6,676 bases of DNA from Eubacterium sp. CAG:786 (lineage in GTDB: Bacteria > Bacillota > Clostridia > Oscillospirales > Ruminococcaceae): contig HF989472.1 of NCBI GenBank assembly GCA_000432175.1, positions 13,997-20,672 on the forward strand, read 5' to 3'. Made by a program: the position numbers and the translations under genes. Of the stretch, positions 1-6,024 are shown one piece after another (the first letter of the stretch is position 1; each line of letters begins with the position of its first letter). The notes beneath the pieces are model-generated. The model made no database searches. It worked only from the letters and a program-made list of their open reading frames with translations, and had not been told where the DNA came from.

Positions 1-198
1 ATCCGCTGTGGAAGCTAGCTTGTAGCTGTCGTAGCGGCGTTCCTGGCAGAAATACCAGTTCTCGAAAAGCTCCGGCAGAAGTATTACGTTCGCGCCCCCG
101 GCTGCTGCCTGGCGCACCAGTTTTTCTGCCTTTGCGATGGACTTCTCCGGGGTTTCCGGCACTGACATCTGTATTGCTGCGACTGTGATGTTACGCAT
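1..198 (-). CDS. aguB: N-carbamoylputrescine amidase-like carbon-nitrogen hydrolase, N-terminal part
   Basis: Only the first 66 residues are in the window (starting MRNITVAAIQMSVPE); the gene runs off the left edge, so the reading frame is open at position 1. The family (nitrilase superfamily) is usually near 290 residues and uses a Glu-Lys-Cys triad. The N-terminal strand with AAIQMS (7-12), a helix rich in Ala, Lys and Glu (18-33), and ILLPELFENWYFCQE (39-53) are visible. Glu43 of LPELFE is the expected catalytic Glu; Lys and Cys lie outside the window. The YFCQE stretch fits the AguB and beta-ureidopropionase branch, which hydrolyses N-carbamoylputrescine to putrescine, CO2 and ammonia in the agmatine route. 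The start at 198 is supported by AAAGGAG at 206-212, seven bases upstream. No aguA is visible, so substrate rests on family resemblance; beta-ureidopropionase or another amidase remains possible. Confidence 0.8.
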   Translation of the reverse strand, partial: MRNITVAAIQMSVPETPEKSIAKAEKLVRQAAAGGANVILLPELFENWYFCQERRYDSYKLASTAD

Positions 199-236
199 GT
201 GCATTCTCCTTTATTGTTCTGTGGCGTCTGCCGCTG

Positions 237-268
237 AAAAAAAAGGCGGTACGTATTCGTACCGCCTT
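237..268 (-). terminator. Intrinsic terminator (or attenuator) between the 485-aa gene and aguB
   Basis: Read on the minus strand, an 11-bp perfect stem (arms 258-268 and 243-253) closes a 4-nt loop (254-257) and runs into a U tract made by the A run at 237-244. It lies 56 bases after the stop codon at 324, so it can end transcription of the secreted-protein gene. It also lies downstream of the strong minus-strand promoter at 289-317, so it is inside the leader of aguB and could attenuate that gene. On the plus strand the hairpin is not followed by a T tract. Confidence 0.85.
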
Positions 269-288
269 GTGTGATCACGTACAAACTA

Positions 289-317
289 ATTATAGCACAT
301 GACCGTTGTGGTGTCAA
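289..317 (-). promoter_or_regulatory. Consensus sigma-A promoter reading toward aguB
   Basis: On the minus strand there is TTGACA (312-317), a 17-bp spacer (295-311) and TATAAT (289-294), preceded by TGC, which makes an extended -10. All twelve hexamer bases match consensus. The start point should be near 282, giving a leader of about 84 nt before the aguB start. The terminator-like hairpin begins about 14 nt into this leader. The promoter sits in the 37 bp after the stop codon of the upstream gene. Confidence 0.85.
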
Positions 318-323
318 GTATCA

Positions 324-1781
324 TTACTGCGCCGTGAAATCAATGTCCACCCTTTCAAGTACAGTGAGTTTCTGCCTGAAAAGATTTCTCAGACCGTCAA
401 CGTTCTTTTCGGTGAACTTATAGAAATCATCGCTGTTAAGGTCGCCGTTCTTGTCGAAATTCTCGCTGGAAACCAGGGTATAACCGCTGATGATGTTGCT
501 CTGCAGCTTGTCGTACTGCGAAGCCGGAATGCTCGTGTTCTTGCCGTCGTTCTGTGTGAACCAGCCGTCAACCTTATCGCCGAAAGCGGTTTCTTCAAAT
601 ATGCCGACGGTATCCATCCTGTTCTTGTTCACGGAGAAATAGTAGTCGGTGGTGTCGGTGACGATTTTTCCGTCAACGCCTGAACTATCGGCGCCAGCCA
701 GTGAAGTAAGAACGTTTGTGGTGTGCAGAATGTAGTTCCCGTTTTTCTTGAACATTTCAAGCTTAAGACCGCACTTGCTCTGACCGAGTTCAGTCACATT
801 GCCGTCTGCCAGTCTGTAGAACACTGCGTCGTTAGATTTGTAGGAAGAATAGATGAGCGCTGCGAACCAGCTTCCGTCGCTCATCTTATAGGTATAAACA
901 GTGAGCCGCGGGAGCACCATGGCATTGTCGGCGCTGATGGTTTTCCACTTTTTCAGCCACATGTCGGTCAGCTTTTCAGAATAAGCCGTGATCGGGTCGG
1001 TGATATCTGCTGTGAGCATTATTTCTCTCATTTCTGCGTCGCCGATAGACGCAAGTTCCCCGTTGATGAATGAAAATTTCAGAGAACTGCCGTTGTCAAA
1101 GAGCAGCGAAGCGTTCTGTGTGTTTGCCTTAACGGGAACAGTCTGATCCAGGAAGTACCCTACGTTCACCATGCTGGCAGCGGCGTCTGCAGAAATCTTG
1201 CTTGAGTCGATCACGCCACCGGTTTTGGGGTCGGTGGTCCTGTTCACCGCTGAAACCAGGTCGGGCTTCAGTGCTTTCTTTGAACCGACGCTGCAGCCTG
1301 AAATGCTGGCTGTGCCAAGGCATACGGTGGTTGAATCATCGTTTATTGTGATGTTCTTTGTGGTGGATTTGAACGTACCGCTTGCAGAAGTGTACAGTTC
1401 GCCATTCTTTTTAATATTGACGGAAGCCTTTGAGCCGACCGAAATAGTTCCATCGTTTATAACGGAACCGGTTATTTCAAGCGTCCCACCGCTGACGGAA
1501 AGCTTGCCGCCTTCCTGGATATACAGAGTTCCCTTGACGCGGCAGCCGCGCTTGAGCACCAGCTTCTTTCCCGCGGGGATGATCATTGCCTCGCCGGATT
1601 TTACCACCAGCGTGTTTTTCACGGACCTGCTGGAAAGCAGGGAAGCGGTGCTGACAGTTGCTGAACTGTTGTATTCAGCGGTCTTGCCAAGTCTCTTTAA
1701 CGGAATATCTGCTGCGGAGACCGTCGCAGTAAGTAATATTGCGGCCGCCATTACAGTGGCTATGGAAGCAAATTTCTTCAT
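324..1781 (-). CDS. Secreted protein of unknown function with beta-strand-rich N-terminal region
   Basis: A 485-residue protein I do not recognise. Residues 1-23 form a Sec signal peptide (MKKF, hydrophobic core IATVMAAAILLTATV, then a VSA-AD cleavage site), so it should be exported. Residues 58-165 are a run of short alternating hydrophobic/polar strands with Gly turns (for example GTLYIQEGGKLSVSGGTLEI at 84-103), resembling beta-helix or beta-solenoid repeats of surface proteins. Residues 205-415 look like a separate globular domain rich in aromatics (TDMWLKKWK, DGSWFAALIYSSYKS). Near the C-terminus FDKNGDLNSDDF (442-453) resembles a shortened calcium loop. There is no membrane anchor, LPXTG or complete dockerin. 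An ATG two codons upstream (1787) is possible, but the ribosome binding site at 1790-1798 is correctly spaced only for 1781. The gene is probably monocistronic, ending at the 243-268 hairpin. Confidence 0.85.
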   Translation of the reverse strand: MKKFASIATVMAAAILLTATVSAADIPLKRLGKTAEYNSSATVSTASLLSSRSVKNTLVVKSGEAMIIPAGKKLVLKRGCRVKGTLYIQEGGKLSVSGGTLEITGSVINDGTISVGSKASVNIKKNGELYTSASGTFKSTTKNITINDDSTTVCLGTASISGCSVGSKKALKPDLVSAVNRTTDPKTGGVIDSSKISADAAASMVNVGYFLDQTVPVKANTQNASLLFDNGSSLKFSFINGELASIGDAEMREIMLTADITDPITAYSEKLTDMWLKKWKTISADNAMVLPRLTVYTYKMSDGSWFAALIYSSYKSNDAVFYRLADGNVTELGQSKCGLKLEMFKKNGNYILHTTNVLTSLAGADSSGVDGKIVTDTTDYYFSVNKNRMDTVGIFEETAFGDKVDGWFTQNDGKNTSIPASQYDKLQSNIISGYTLVSSENFDKNGDLNSDDFYKFTEKNVDGLRNLFRQKLTVLERVDIDFTAQ

Positions 1782-1789
1782 GGTCATTA

Positions 1790-1798
1790 CCTCTCTTT
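1790..1798 (-). promoter_or_regulatory. Ribosome binding site deciding the start of the secreted protein
   Basis: On the minus strand AAAGAGAGG lies 8 nt before the ATG at 1781 but only 2 nt before the ATG at 1787. The second (inner) ATG is therefore preferred, giving a normal MKKF signal-peptide start. Confidence 0.65.
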
Positions 1799-1867
1799 CA
1801 GAGCAGAATGTCAGCTTTCTACTAATAAAACCATGTATACATTAAATAGGTTGCAGCCGTCAGGATA

Positions 1868-1895
1868 ATTTTATGATATTTGTAGTTACGCACAA
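1868..1895 (-). promoter_or_regulatory. Weak candidate promoter for the secreted-protein gene
   Basis: On the minus strand TTGTGC (1890-1895), a 16-bp spacer and TAAAAT (1868-1873) would start transcription near 1861, about 80 nt before the ATG. The -35 is poor, and there is no extended -10, unlike the other promoters here. A weaker alternative, CTGACG with 18 bp to TATACA, lies closer to the gene. The choice is uncertain. Confidence 0.3.
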
Positions 1896-1899
1896 ATAT
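1876..1899. repeat. 8-bp inverted repeat upstream of the secreted-protein gene
   Basis: ATATTTGT at 1876-1883 and its exact reverse complement ACAAATAT at 1892-1899 are separated by 8 bases. The repeat overlaps the -35 and spacer of the weak candidate promoter, so it could be a binding site for a dimeric regulator. In this AT-rich stretch chance is also possible. Confidence 0.45.
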
Positions 1900-1937
1900 T
1901 TTTCCTGCGATGAAAAAAACTGTGGAAATCACTAAAA

Positions 1938-3449
1938 TCACACGTCGGATAGATCTGTGTTCATGACAGCCGCGCGTATTTCACCAAGCATATGCTGCGG
2001 AATGCATATCTTGTCTATGCCCATCTGCAGGAATTCTTCCGTGAGCGAAGTGTCAGCCGCAAGGGAGCCGCATATTCCGATGCGCGCGCCGTTCTTTACT
2101 GCATTGCGAGCGCAGAAGCTTATCATACGCATGACCGCGACGCGCTGACCCTCGGCGAATTCCTCAGAGAACACGCTCACCTCGGAGCGTGCGAGAAGGC
2201 ACCGTGCGAGTAGGTCGCTGTCTATCATCAGGGTGTCGGACATCGGCGCCAGCATGTCGCTGATTATTGCAGCGGCAGGGGTGTCTATCATAAATCCCAG
2301 CCTGGAATTTTCGGAGCAGTCATACCCCTCGGAAATAAGCGTGTTGCGTATTTCGTCGCAGGCGTTGAGTATCTTACGCGCTTCTGTCACGGAGGTTACT
2401 TTCGGGAAAAGCACGCTGGGGCTGCCGTGCGTGCAGGATCTTATCGCCGCGCGTATCTGCATCTGATATTTTTCGTATCTGTCCGGGTCGGAGGACTTTA
2501 TCGCGGGCAGGCAGATGACAGCCTTGCTGTATTCCGCGATTTCGGCAACGCTGCGGTCGAATTCAAACTGGCTGGCTTCATCGGGCATTTCAGCGCAGTT
2601 GAGCGCAGCAATCCCGTCCGCAAATTCGGGGATATCCATAGTATCGCTGACCAGCAGGATTATGCGTTTGCCGTCAGCGGTGCGTGTTTCTGCGGTGGAA
2701 GCTGCACGGGAGCGCGTGTGTTTCTTGGCGTTGAGCCTTATTTTAGCATACGCGTCCGGGCTGAGTATGACCTGACCCGCAAAGCCGTCCACGATGACTT
2801 CGTCACCGTCGCGGGCCTTTGTCAGCAGATCCTCTCCGGTTCCGATGACTGCAGGGATATCCATGCTGTGCGCGAGTATCGCGGTGTGCGATATCGGCGA
2901 GCCGAAAGCAGTCACGAATGCGGAGATATGCCGTTGTTCAAGCGCCGCAGCCTCGCTGGGGGTTATATCGTCAGCGCAGACTATGGCGTTTTCCGGAATA
3001 TCGCTGAGATCCATCGGGCATGCCGACAGAATGGATATAAGCCGCTGTGAAACATCGCGTACATCTGCGCAGCGTGCGCGCATGTACTCGTTATCCATGG
3101 ATTCCAGCATTTTTGCGAAAACCTCGGAGGTCTGCTGCACCGCATACTCTGCATTGACACTTTCGCTTTCGATCATTCCGGTGATGGAGCCGCAGTAATC
3201 CTCGTCCTCCAGCATCATCATGTGGATATTGAATATCTGCGCGTTGGATTCGCCGATCTGGTCGATGTACATATCGTACAGTTCCTGCAGCTGCTGACCC
3301 GCGGTGTATTTTGCCTCTTCAAAACGGCTTATTTCCGCGGCAGCGTCGCTGATATGGAGCTTTTCTGTGCGGAGCGTCGGCTTTTTCAGCATGCATACGC
3401 TGCCGGACACTATCGCGCCGTAAACGCCTTTACCATTAAATACTGTCAT
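1938..3449 (-). CDS. PTS enzyme I-like protein with degenerate PEP-binding domain
   Basis: 503 residues; family enzyme I is about 570 and moves phosphate from PEP via an active-site His to HPr in the cytoplasm. The order is enzyme I-like: N-terminal strands (1-25), helical HPr-binding domain (about 30-145, with QIFNIHMMMLEDEDY and DNEYMRARCADVRDVSQRLI), then the swivelling phosphohistidine domain with GSPISHTAILA (183-193). His188 matches the phosphorylated His189 of E. coli. The C-terminal barrel is recognisable but damaged: the GLxRTEF Arg is Asn284, the DIGGDK and LGxRxIR segments are missing around 313-320, MIE is MID (389), and GTNDLTQY is DSDLLARC (410-417). Cys460, matching Cys502, remains. 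Autophosphorylation by PEP therefore looks unlikely; partner and role are unknown. A longer frame to 3581 exists, but the start at 3449 has AAAGGGG nine bases upstream and a conserved N-terminus. No HPr or EII gene is in the window. Confidence 0.85.
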   Translation of the reverse strand: MTVFNGKGVYGAIVSGSVCMLKKPTLRTEKLHISDAAAEISRFEEAKYTAGQQLQELYDMYIDQIGESNAQIFNIHMMMLEDEDYCGSITGMIESESVNAEYAVQQTSEVFAKMLESMDNEYMRARCADVRDVSQRLISILSACPMDLSDIPENAIVCADDITPSEAAALEQRHISAFVTAFGSPISHTAILAHSMDIPAVIGTGEDLLTKARDGDEVIVDGFAGQVILSPDAYAKIRLNAKKHTRSRAASTAETRTADGKRIILLVSDTMDIPEFADGIAALNCAEMPDEASQFEFDRSVAEIAEYSKAVICLPAIKSSDPDRYEKYQMQIRAAIRSCTHGSPSVLFPKVTSVTEARKILNACDEIRNTLISEGYDCSENSRLGFMIDTPAAAIISDMLAPMSDTLMIDSDLLARCLLARSEVSVFSEEFAEGQRVAVMRMISFCARNAVKNGARIGICGSLAADTSLTEEFLQMGIDKICIPQHMLGEIRAAVMNTDLSDV

Positions 3450-3458
3450 AAGCTTTCG

Positions 3459-3465
3459 CCCCTTT
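3459..3465 (-). promoter_or_regulatory. Ribosome binding site deciding the start of the enzyme I-like gene
   Basis: On the minus strand AAAGGGG lies 9 nt before the ATG at 3449. It sits downstream of the mapped promoter, so the upstream in-frame ATG at 3581 would lie outside the transcript from that promoter and inside apbE. Confidence 0.75.
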
Positions 3466-3489
3466 GCTAAAAAATTACCTGCTGATACT

Positions 3490-3518
3490 ATAATAACATA
3501 TTTGTGGTAATTAATCAA
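3490..3518 (-). promoter_or_regulatory. Promoter of the enzyme I-like gene
   Basis: On the minus strand TTGATT (3513-3518), a 17-bp spacer and TATTAT (3490-3495) with TGT just before it form an extended -10 promoter. The predicted start point near 3483 gives a leader of about 33 nt. I see no terminator after apbE, so some transcription may also read through from apbE. Confidence 0.75.
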
Positions 3519-3594
3519 GGGGGTTTTATAATATTCGCCAAAATTCAGCAAAAGCGAGAACGAAATTCGTTCAATCTGCACATATTGTGGTAAT
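3496..3594. repeat. Pair of near-identical direct repeats around the enzyme I-like promoter
   Basis: acatatttgtggtaat at 3496-3511 and acatattgtggtaat at 3580-3594 differ by one T. They are in the same orientation, 84 bp apart. The first fills the spacer of the enzyme I-like promoter; the second covers the last codons of apbE. The spacing is close to eight helical turns, so they could be paired binding sites, but no known operator consensus is recognised. Confidence 0.5.
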
Positions 3595-4584
3595 CACATG
3601 CCCGTCCTGTGGCGTGAAACGCTCTGAAAGCCCTTCGGTTATCAGCAGTCTGTCGTCGTCAGTCGCGATTATCATTTCAAAGCCGCCGTGCTCCTGCCAG
3701 AAAGCGCATGCTTTTTCTTCCCCCATGACCAGCAGGGAAGTGGACAGCGCGTCGCAGAGAATTCCCTGCGTGCCCACGACTGTGACGGAAGCGACGCCGT
3801 TTTCCGACGGATATCCGGTCGCGGGGTCGATTATGTGGTGATATGTGCTTCCGTCCTCAGCGGTGAAGCAGCGCTCGTATTTACCTGATGTGACGATGAA
3901 CTCATCGCTTGCCGTGAGCGTGCCAAGGTATGCGGAGATGTCCCCGGGGTCGGTGACGGCTACCTTCCAGGGCTTGCCGCCGGGTTTTGAGCCTATCGCA
4001 CAGACATTTCCGCCGAGATTAAGTACCGCAGAGGAAACCCCGTACCCGCTGAGTATTTCAGCTGCGCAGTCCCCGGCATAGCCCTTTGCCAGCGCGCCGA
4101 GGTCTATCTCAAATCCCTCTGGGAGCGTGACTGTGCTGCCGGAAAGCTGGACCTCCTCCCAGCCGGTGAGTTCCAGCAGCTGCGAAAGTTCCCCGGCGCA
4201 TGGCACCCTGTGTTCCCCGGTAGTGAAGCCCCAGGCGCTTACCACCGGGTATATCGTGATATCCAGCGCGCCATCGGTCTGCGCTGATATTTCCAGTGCT
4301 TCTTCGATGATCCTTCGGGCGTCGTCGCAGACATCAACGGGCTTTCCTGCGGCTGTGTTCACGCGGCTTATGTCGCTTTCGGTTATCGTCACGGAAAGCT
4401 CCTGTTCAAGCTCGTTCATTCTTGCGGAAACTGCTGCAAGGGCTTCTCCGGCATTCTCACCGTAAGCGCTCATCGACATCAGCGTGTTCATTGCATATAT
4501 TTCAAGGGACTGCGGCTTTTCAGCGCTGCACCCGGTGAGGGTGAGCAGCGCGAGTGACGCGGCAGCCAGATTTCGTAATTTCAT
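3571..4584 (-). CDS. apbE: FAD:protein FMN transferase (ApbE lipoprotein)
   Basis: 337 residues, normal for ApbE, which uses FAD and Mg to attach FMN covalently to a Thr or Ser of partner proteins such as RnfG/RnfD or exported flavoproteins. Residues 1-19 are a lipoprotein signal with lipobox LTGC (16-19), so Cys19 should be lipidated and the enzyme held outside the membrane. Family motifs in order: MNTLMSM (32-38), DGALDITIYPVVSAWGF (104-120), IDLGALAKGYAGD (160-172), LNLGGNV (188-194), SGKYER (233-238), YHHIIDPATGYPS (248-260) and CDALSTSLLVMG (277-288), where Asp278 and Thr282 correspond to the metal-site region. The frame is open to 4701, but ATG 4584 has AGAAAGG six bases upstream, lies below the promoter at 4615-4643 and begins the signal peptide. 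Its flavin acceptor is not in the window. Confidence 0.93.
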   Translation of the reverse strand: MKLRNLAAASLALLTLTGCSAEKPQSLEIYAMNTLMSMSAYGENAGEALAAVSARMNELEQELSVTITESDISRVNTAAGKPVDVCDDARRIIEEALEISAQTDGALDITIYPVVSAWGFTTGEHRVPCAGELSQLLELTGWEEVQLSGSTVTLPEGFEIDLGALAKGYAGDCAAEILSGYGVSSAVLNLGGNVCAIGSKPGGKPWKVAVTDPGDISAYLGTLTASDEFIVTSGKYERCFTAEDGSTYHHIIDPATGYPSENGVASVTVVGTQGILCDALSTSLLVMGEEKACAFWQEHGGFEMIIATDDDRLLITEGLSERFTPQDGHVITTICAD

Positions 4585-4590
4585 GGCGTT

Positions 4591-4597
4591 CCTTTCT
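4591..4597 (-). promoter_or_regulatory. Ribosome binding site deciding the apbE start
   Basis: On the minus strand AGAAAGG lies 6 nt before the ATG at 4584. The next upstream in-frame starts lie above the promoter and have no comparable site. Confidence 0.7.
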
Positions 4598-4614
4598 GCT
4601 GTTTTACTGCGTTT

Positions 4615-4643
4615 ATTATAGCATTGCACTGCGAAAAAGTCAA
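4615..4643 (-). promoter_or_regulatory. apbE promoter
   Basis: On the minus strand TTGACT (4638-4643), a 17-bp spacer and TATAAT (4615-4620) preceded by TGC give a near-perfect extended -10 sigma-A promoter. The start point near 4608 leaves a leader of about 24 nt, which excludes the longer apbE frame. Confidence 0.85.
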
Positions 4644-4651
4644 ATCGCATA

Positions 4652-4663
4652 ATTTTGCAAAAT
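4652..4663. promoter_or_regulatory. 12-bp palindrome between divergent promoters, candidate operator
   Basis: attttgcaaaat is a perfect palindrome. It lies in the 23 bp between the -35 boxes of the divergent apbE (4638-4643) and purD (4667-4672) promoters, with imperfectly placed GCAT/ATGC flanks (4647-4650 and 4662-4665). A protein bound here could affect both genes. It does not match the PurBox consensus as I know it. The regulator is unknown. Confidence 0.4.
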
Positions 4664-4666
4664 GCC

Positions 4667-4695
4667 TTGAAAAAAGTCAGATAATATGATAAAAT
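4667..4695 (+). promoter_or_regulatory. purD promoter
   Basis: TTGAAA (4667-4672), a 17-bp spacer and TAAAAT (4690-4695) preceded by TGA form an extended -10 promoter. The start point is expected near 4702, leaving a leader of about 35 nt with no room for a purine riboswitch. Confidence 0.75.
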
Positions 4696-4736
4696 AAACA
4701 TGCAGTATTTTTTACTTTCGAAAGGACGTTATCAAT

Positions 4737-6014
4737 ATGAATATTCTGGTAGTAGGCGGAGGCGGACGCGAACATGCGATAATCACCGCTCTGGCAAAGT
4801 CTCCCAAGGTTGACAAGATATGGGCTGCTCCCGGTAACGGAGGAATTTCCGCGCTGGCTGAGTGCTTTCCGGTGAAGGCGACCGACCTTGACGGAATTCT
4901 GGAGCTTGCGAAGAAGCTGCAGCCTGACTTTGTCTTTGTTGCCCCTGACGATCCCCTCGTTATGGGAATGGTCGACAGGCTCAACGAAGCAGGTTTCAAG
5001 ACTTTCGGTCCCCGTGCGAATGCCGCTATCCTCGAGGGAAGCAAGGTGTTCTCAAAGGCGCTGATGAAGAAGTACGGCATACCCACCGCAGGCTATGAAA
5101 CATTCACCGACGCTGATAAGGCTATAGAGTACATAAAGGCTCAGAACAGCTATCCCGCAGTAATAAAGTGCGATGGACTTGCGCTCGGCAAGGGCGTTAT
5201 CATCGCAAAGGACTTTGAGGAAGCAAAGGCTGCCGTTAATTCCATGCTGCTTGACGGAAAGTTCGGCAAATCCGGCTCTGAGATAGTCGTTGAGGAATTC
5301 ATGACAGGCCCCGAGGTGACTGTTCTTGCGTTCACCGATGGCAAGACTGTGAAGCCCATGATATCTTCCATGGACCACAAGCGCGCCAACGACAATGACG
5401 AGGGTCTGAACACAGGCGGAATGGGCACCATCGCCCCCAACCCCTGCTATACCGACGCATTTAAGGCTGAGTGCATGGAGAAGATATTCAAGCCCACTAT
5501 CGCAGCCATGCAGGCTGAGGGACGTCCGTTCAAGGGCTGTCTTTATTTCGGTCTTATGCTTACACCCAACGGTGCAAAGGTAGTCGAGTACAACTGCCGC
5601 TTTGGCGACCCTGAAACGCAAGTGGTGCTCCCGCTGCTGGAGACCGACCTTGTTGACATCATGGAAGCCGTATGGGAAGAGAAGCTCGATCAGCTTGACA
5701 TCAAGTGGAGCGACAAGTCCTGCGCATGCGTCGTCATCGCAAGCGGTGGCTACCCCGAGATGTATGGGACCGGCAAGGAAATAAGCGGCCTTGATGAAAA
5801 GGGACAGTCCGCGCTGGCATACGTTTATCACGCAGGCACAAAGCTTGAGAATGGCAAGTACTACACCGCAGGCGGAAGAGTTCTCGGCGTGACTGCCACC
5901 GGCGACGATCTGCGTCAGGCGCTGGATAAGGCTTATAAGGCGGTTGATACCATCACGTTTGAAAAGGCGCACTTCCGCAAGGACATTGGTCAGCGTGCGC
6001 TGAAGGCTCTCTGA
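4737..6014 (+). CDS. purD: Phosphoribosylamine--glycine ligase (GAR synthetase)
   Basis: 425 residues, full family length. The enzyme joins phosphoribosylamine and glycine using ATP to make glycinamide ribonucleotide, the second step of de novo purine synthesis, in the cytoplasm. It has the family layout: N-terminal domain with GGGGREHA (7-14), ATP-grasp domain with VIKCDGLALGKGV (142-154), DHKRANDNDEGLNTGGMG (213-230) and the metal-binding EYNCRFGDPETQ (284-295; Glu284 and Asn286), then the C-terminal domain (CVVIASGGYP at 331-340, AGGRVLGVTATG at 378-389). All expected catalytic motifs are present. The start has AAAGGA (4721-4726) ten bases upstream. No other pur gene is adjacent; the gene has its own promoter and is followed by a small membrane-protein gene 10 nt later. 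Confidence 0.97.
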   Translation: MNILVVGGGGREHAIITALAKSPKVDKIWAAPGNGGISALAECFPVKATDLDGILELAKKLQPDFVFVAPDDPLVMGMVDRLNEAGFKTFGPRANAAILEGSKVFSKALMKKYGIPTAGYETFTDADKAIEYIKAQNSYPAVIKCDGLALGKGVIIAKDFEEAKAAVNSMLLDGKFGKSGSEIVVEEFMTGPEVTVLAFTDGKTVKPMISSMDHKRANDNDEGLNTGGMGTIAPNPCYTDAFKAECMEKIFKPTIAAMQAEGRPFKGCLYFGLMLTPNGAKVVEYNCRFGDPETQVVLPLLETDLVDIMEAVWEEKLDQLDIKWSDKSCACVVIASGGYPEMYGTGKEISGLDEKGQSALAYVYHAGTKLENGKYYTAGGRVLGVTATGDDLRQALDKAYKAVDTITFEKAHFRKDIGQRALKAL

Positions 6015-6024
6015 AGGTGAAAAC

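Noticed and set aside
1171..1845. Plus-strand open frame of 224 codons opposite the secreted-protein gene
   Set aside because: The minus-strand frame has a signal peptide, ribosome binding site and terminator; the plus-strand frame has none of these.
1910..1940. Possible terminator after the enzyme I-like gene
   Set aside because: There is a seven-T tract on the minus strand, but the preceding stem is only about 4 bp, too weak to call.
2427..3050. Plus-strand open frame of 207 codons opposite the enzyme I-like gene
   Set aside because: The opposite strand encodes clear enzyme I motifs across the same bases.
3558..3572. LexA-type SOS box
   Set aside because: GAAC and GTTC are present but separated by 7 bases instead of 4, so it does not fit the Bacillus-type LexA site.
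3450..3581. 44-residue N-terminal extension of the enzyme I-like protein
   Set aside because: It would begin inside apbE, crosses the mapped promoter and lacks a ribosome binding site; the family N-terminus begins at 3449.
4585..4701. 39-residue N-terminal extension of ApbE
   Set aside because: It crosses the apbE promoter and would bury the lipoprotein signal peptide.
4696..4736. Purine riboswitch or PurBox ahead of purD
   Set aside because: The leader is about 35 nt, too short for a riboswitch, and no PurBox-like sequence is visible.
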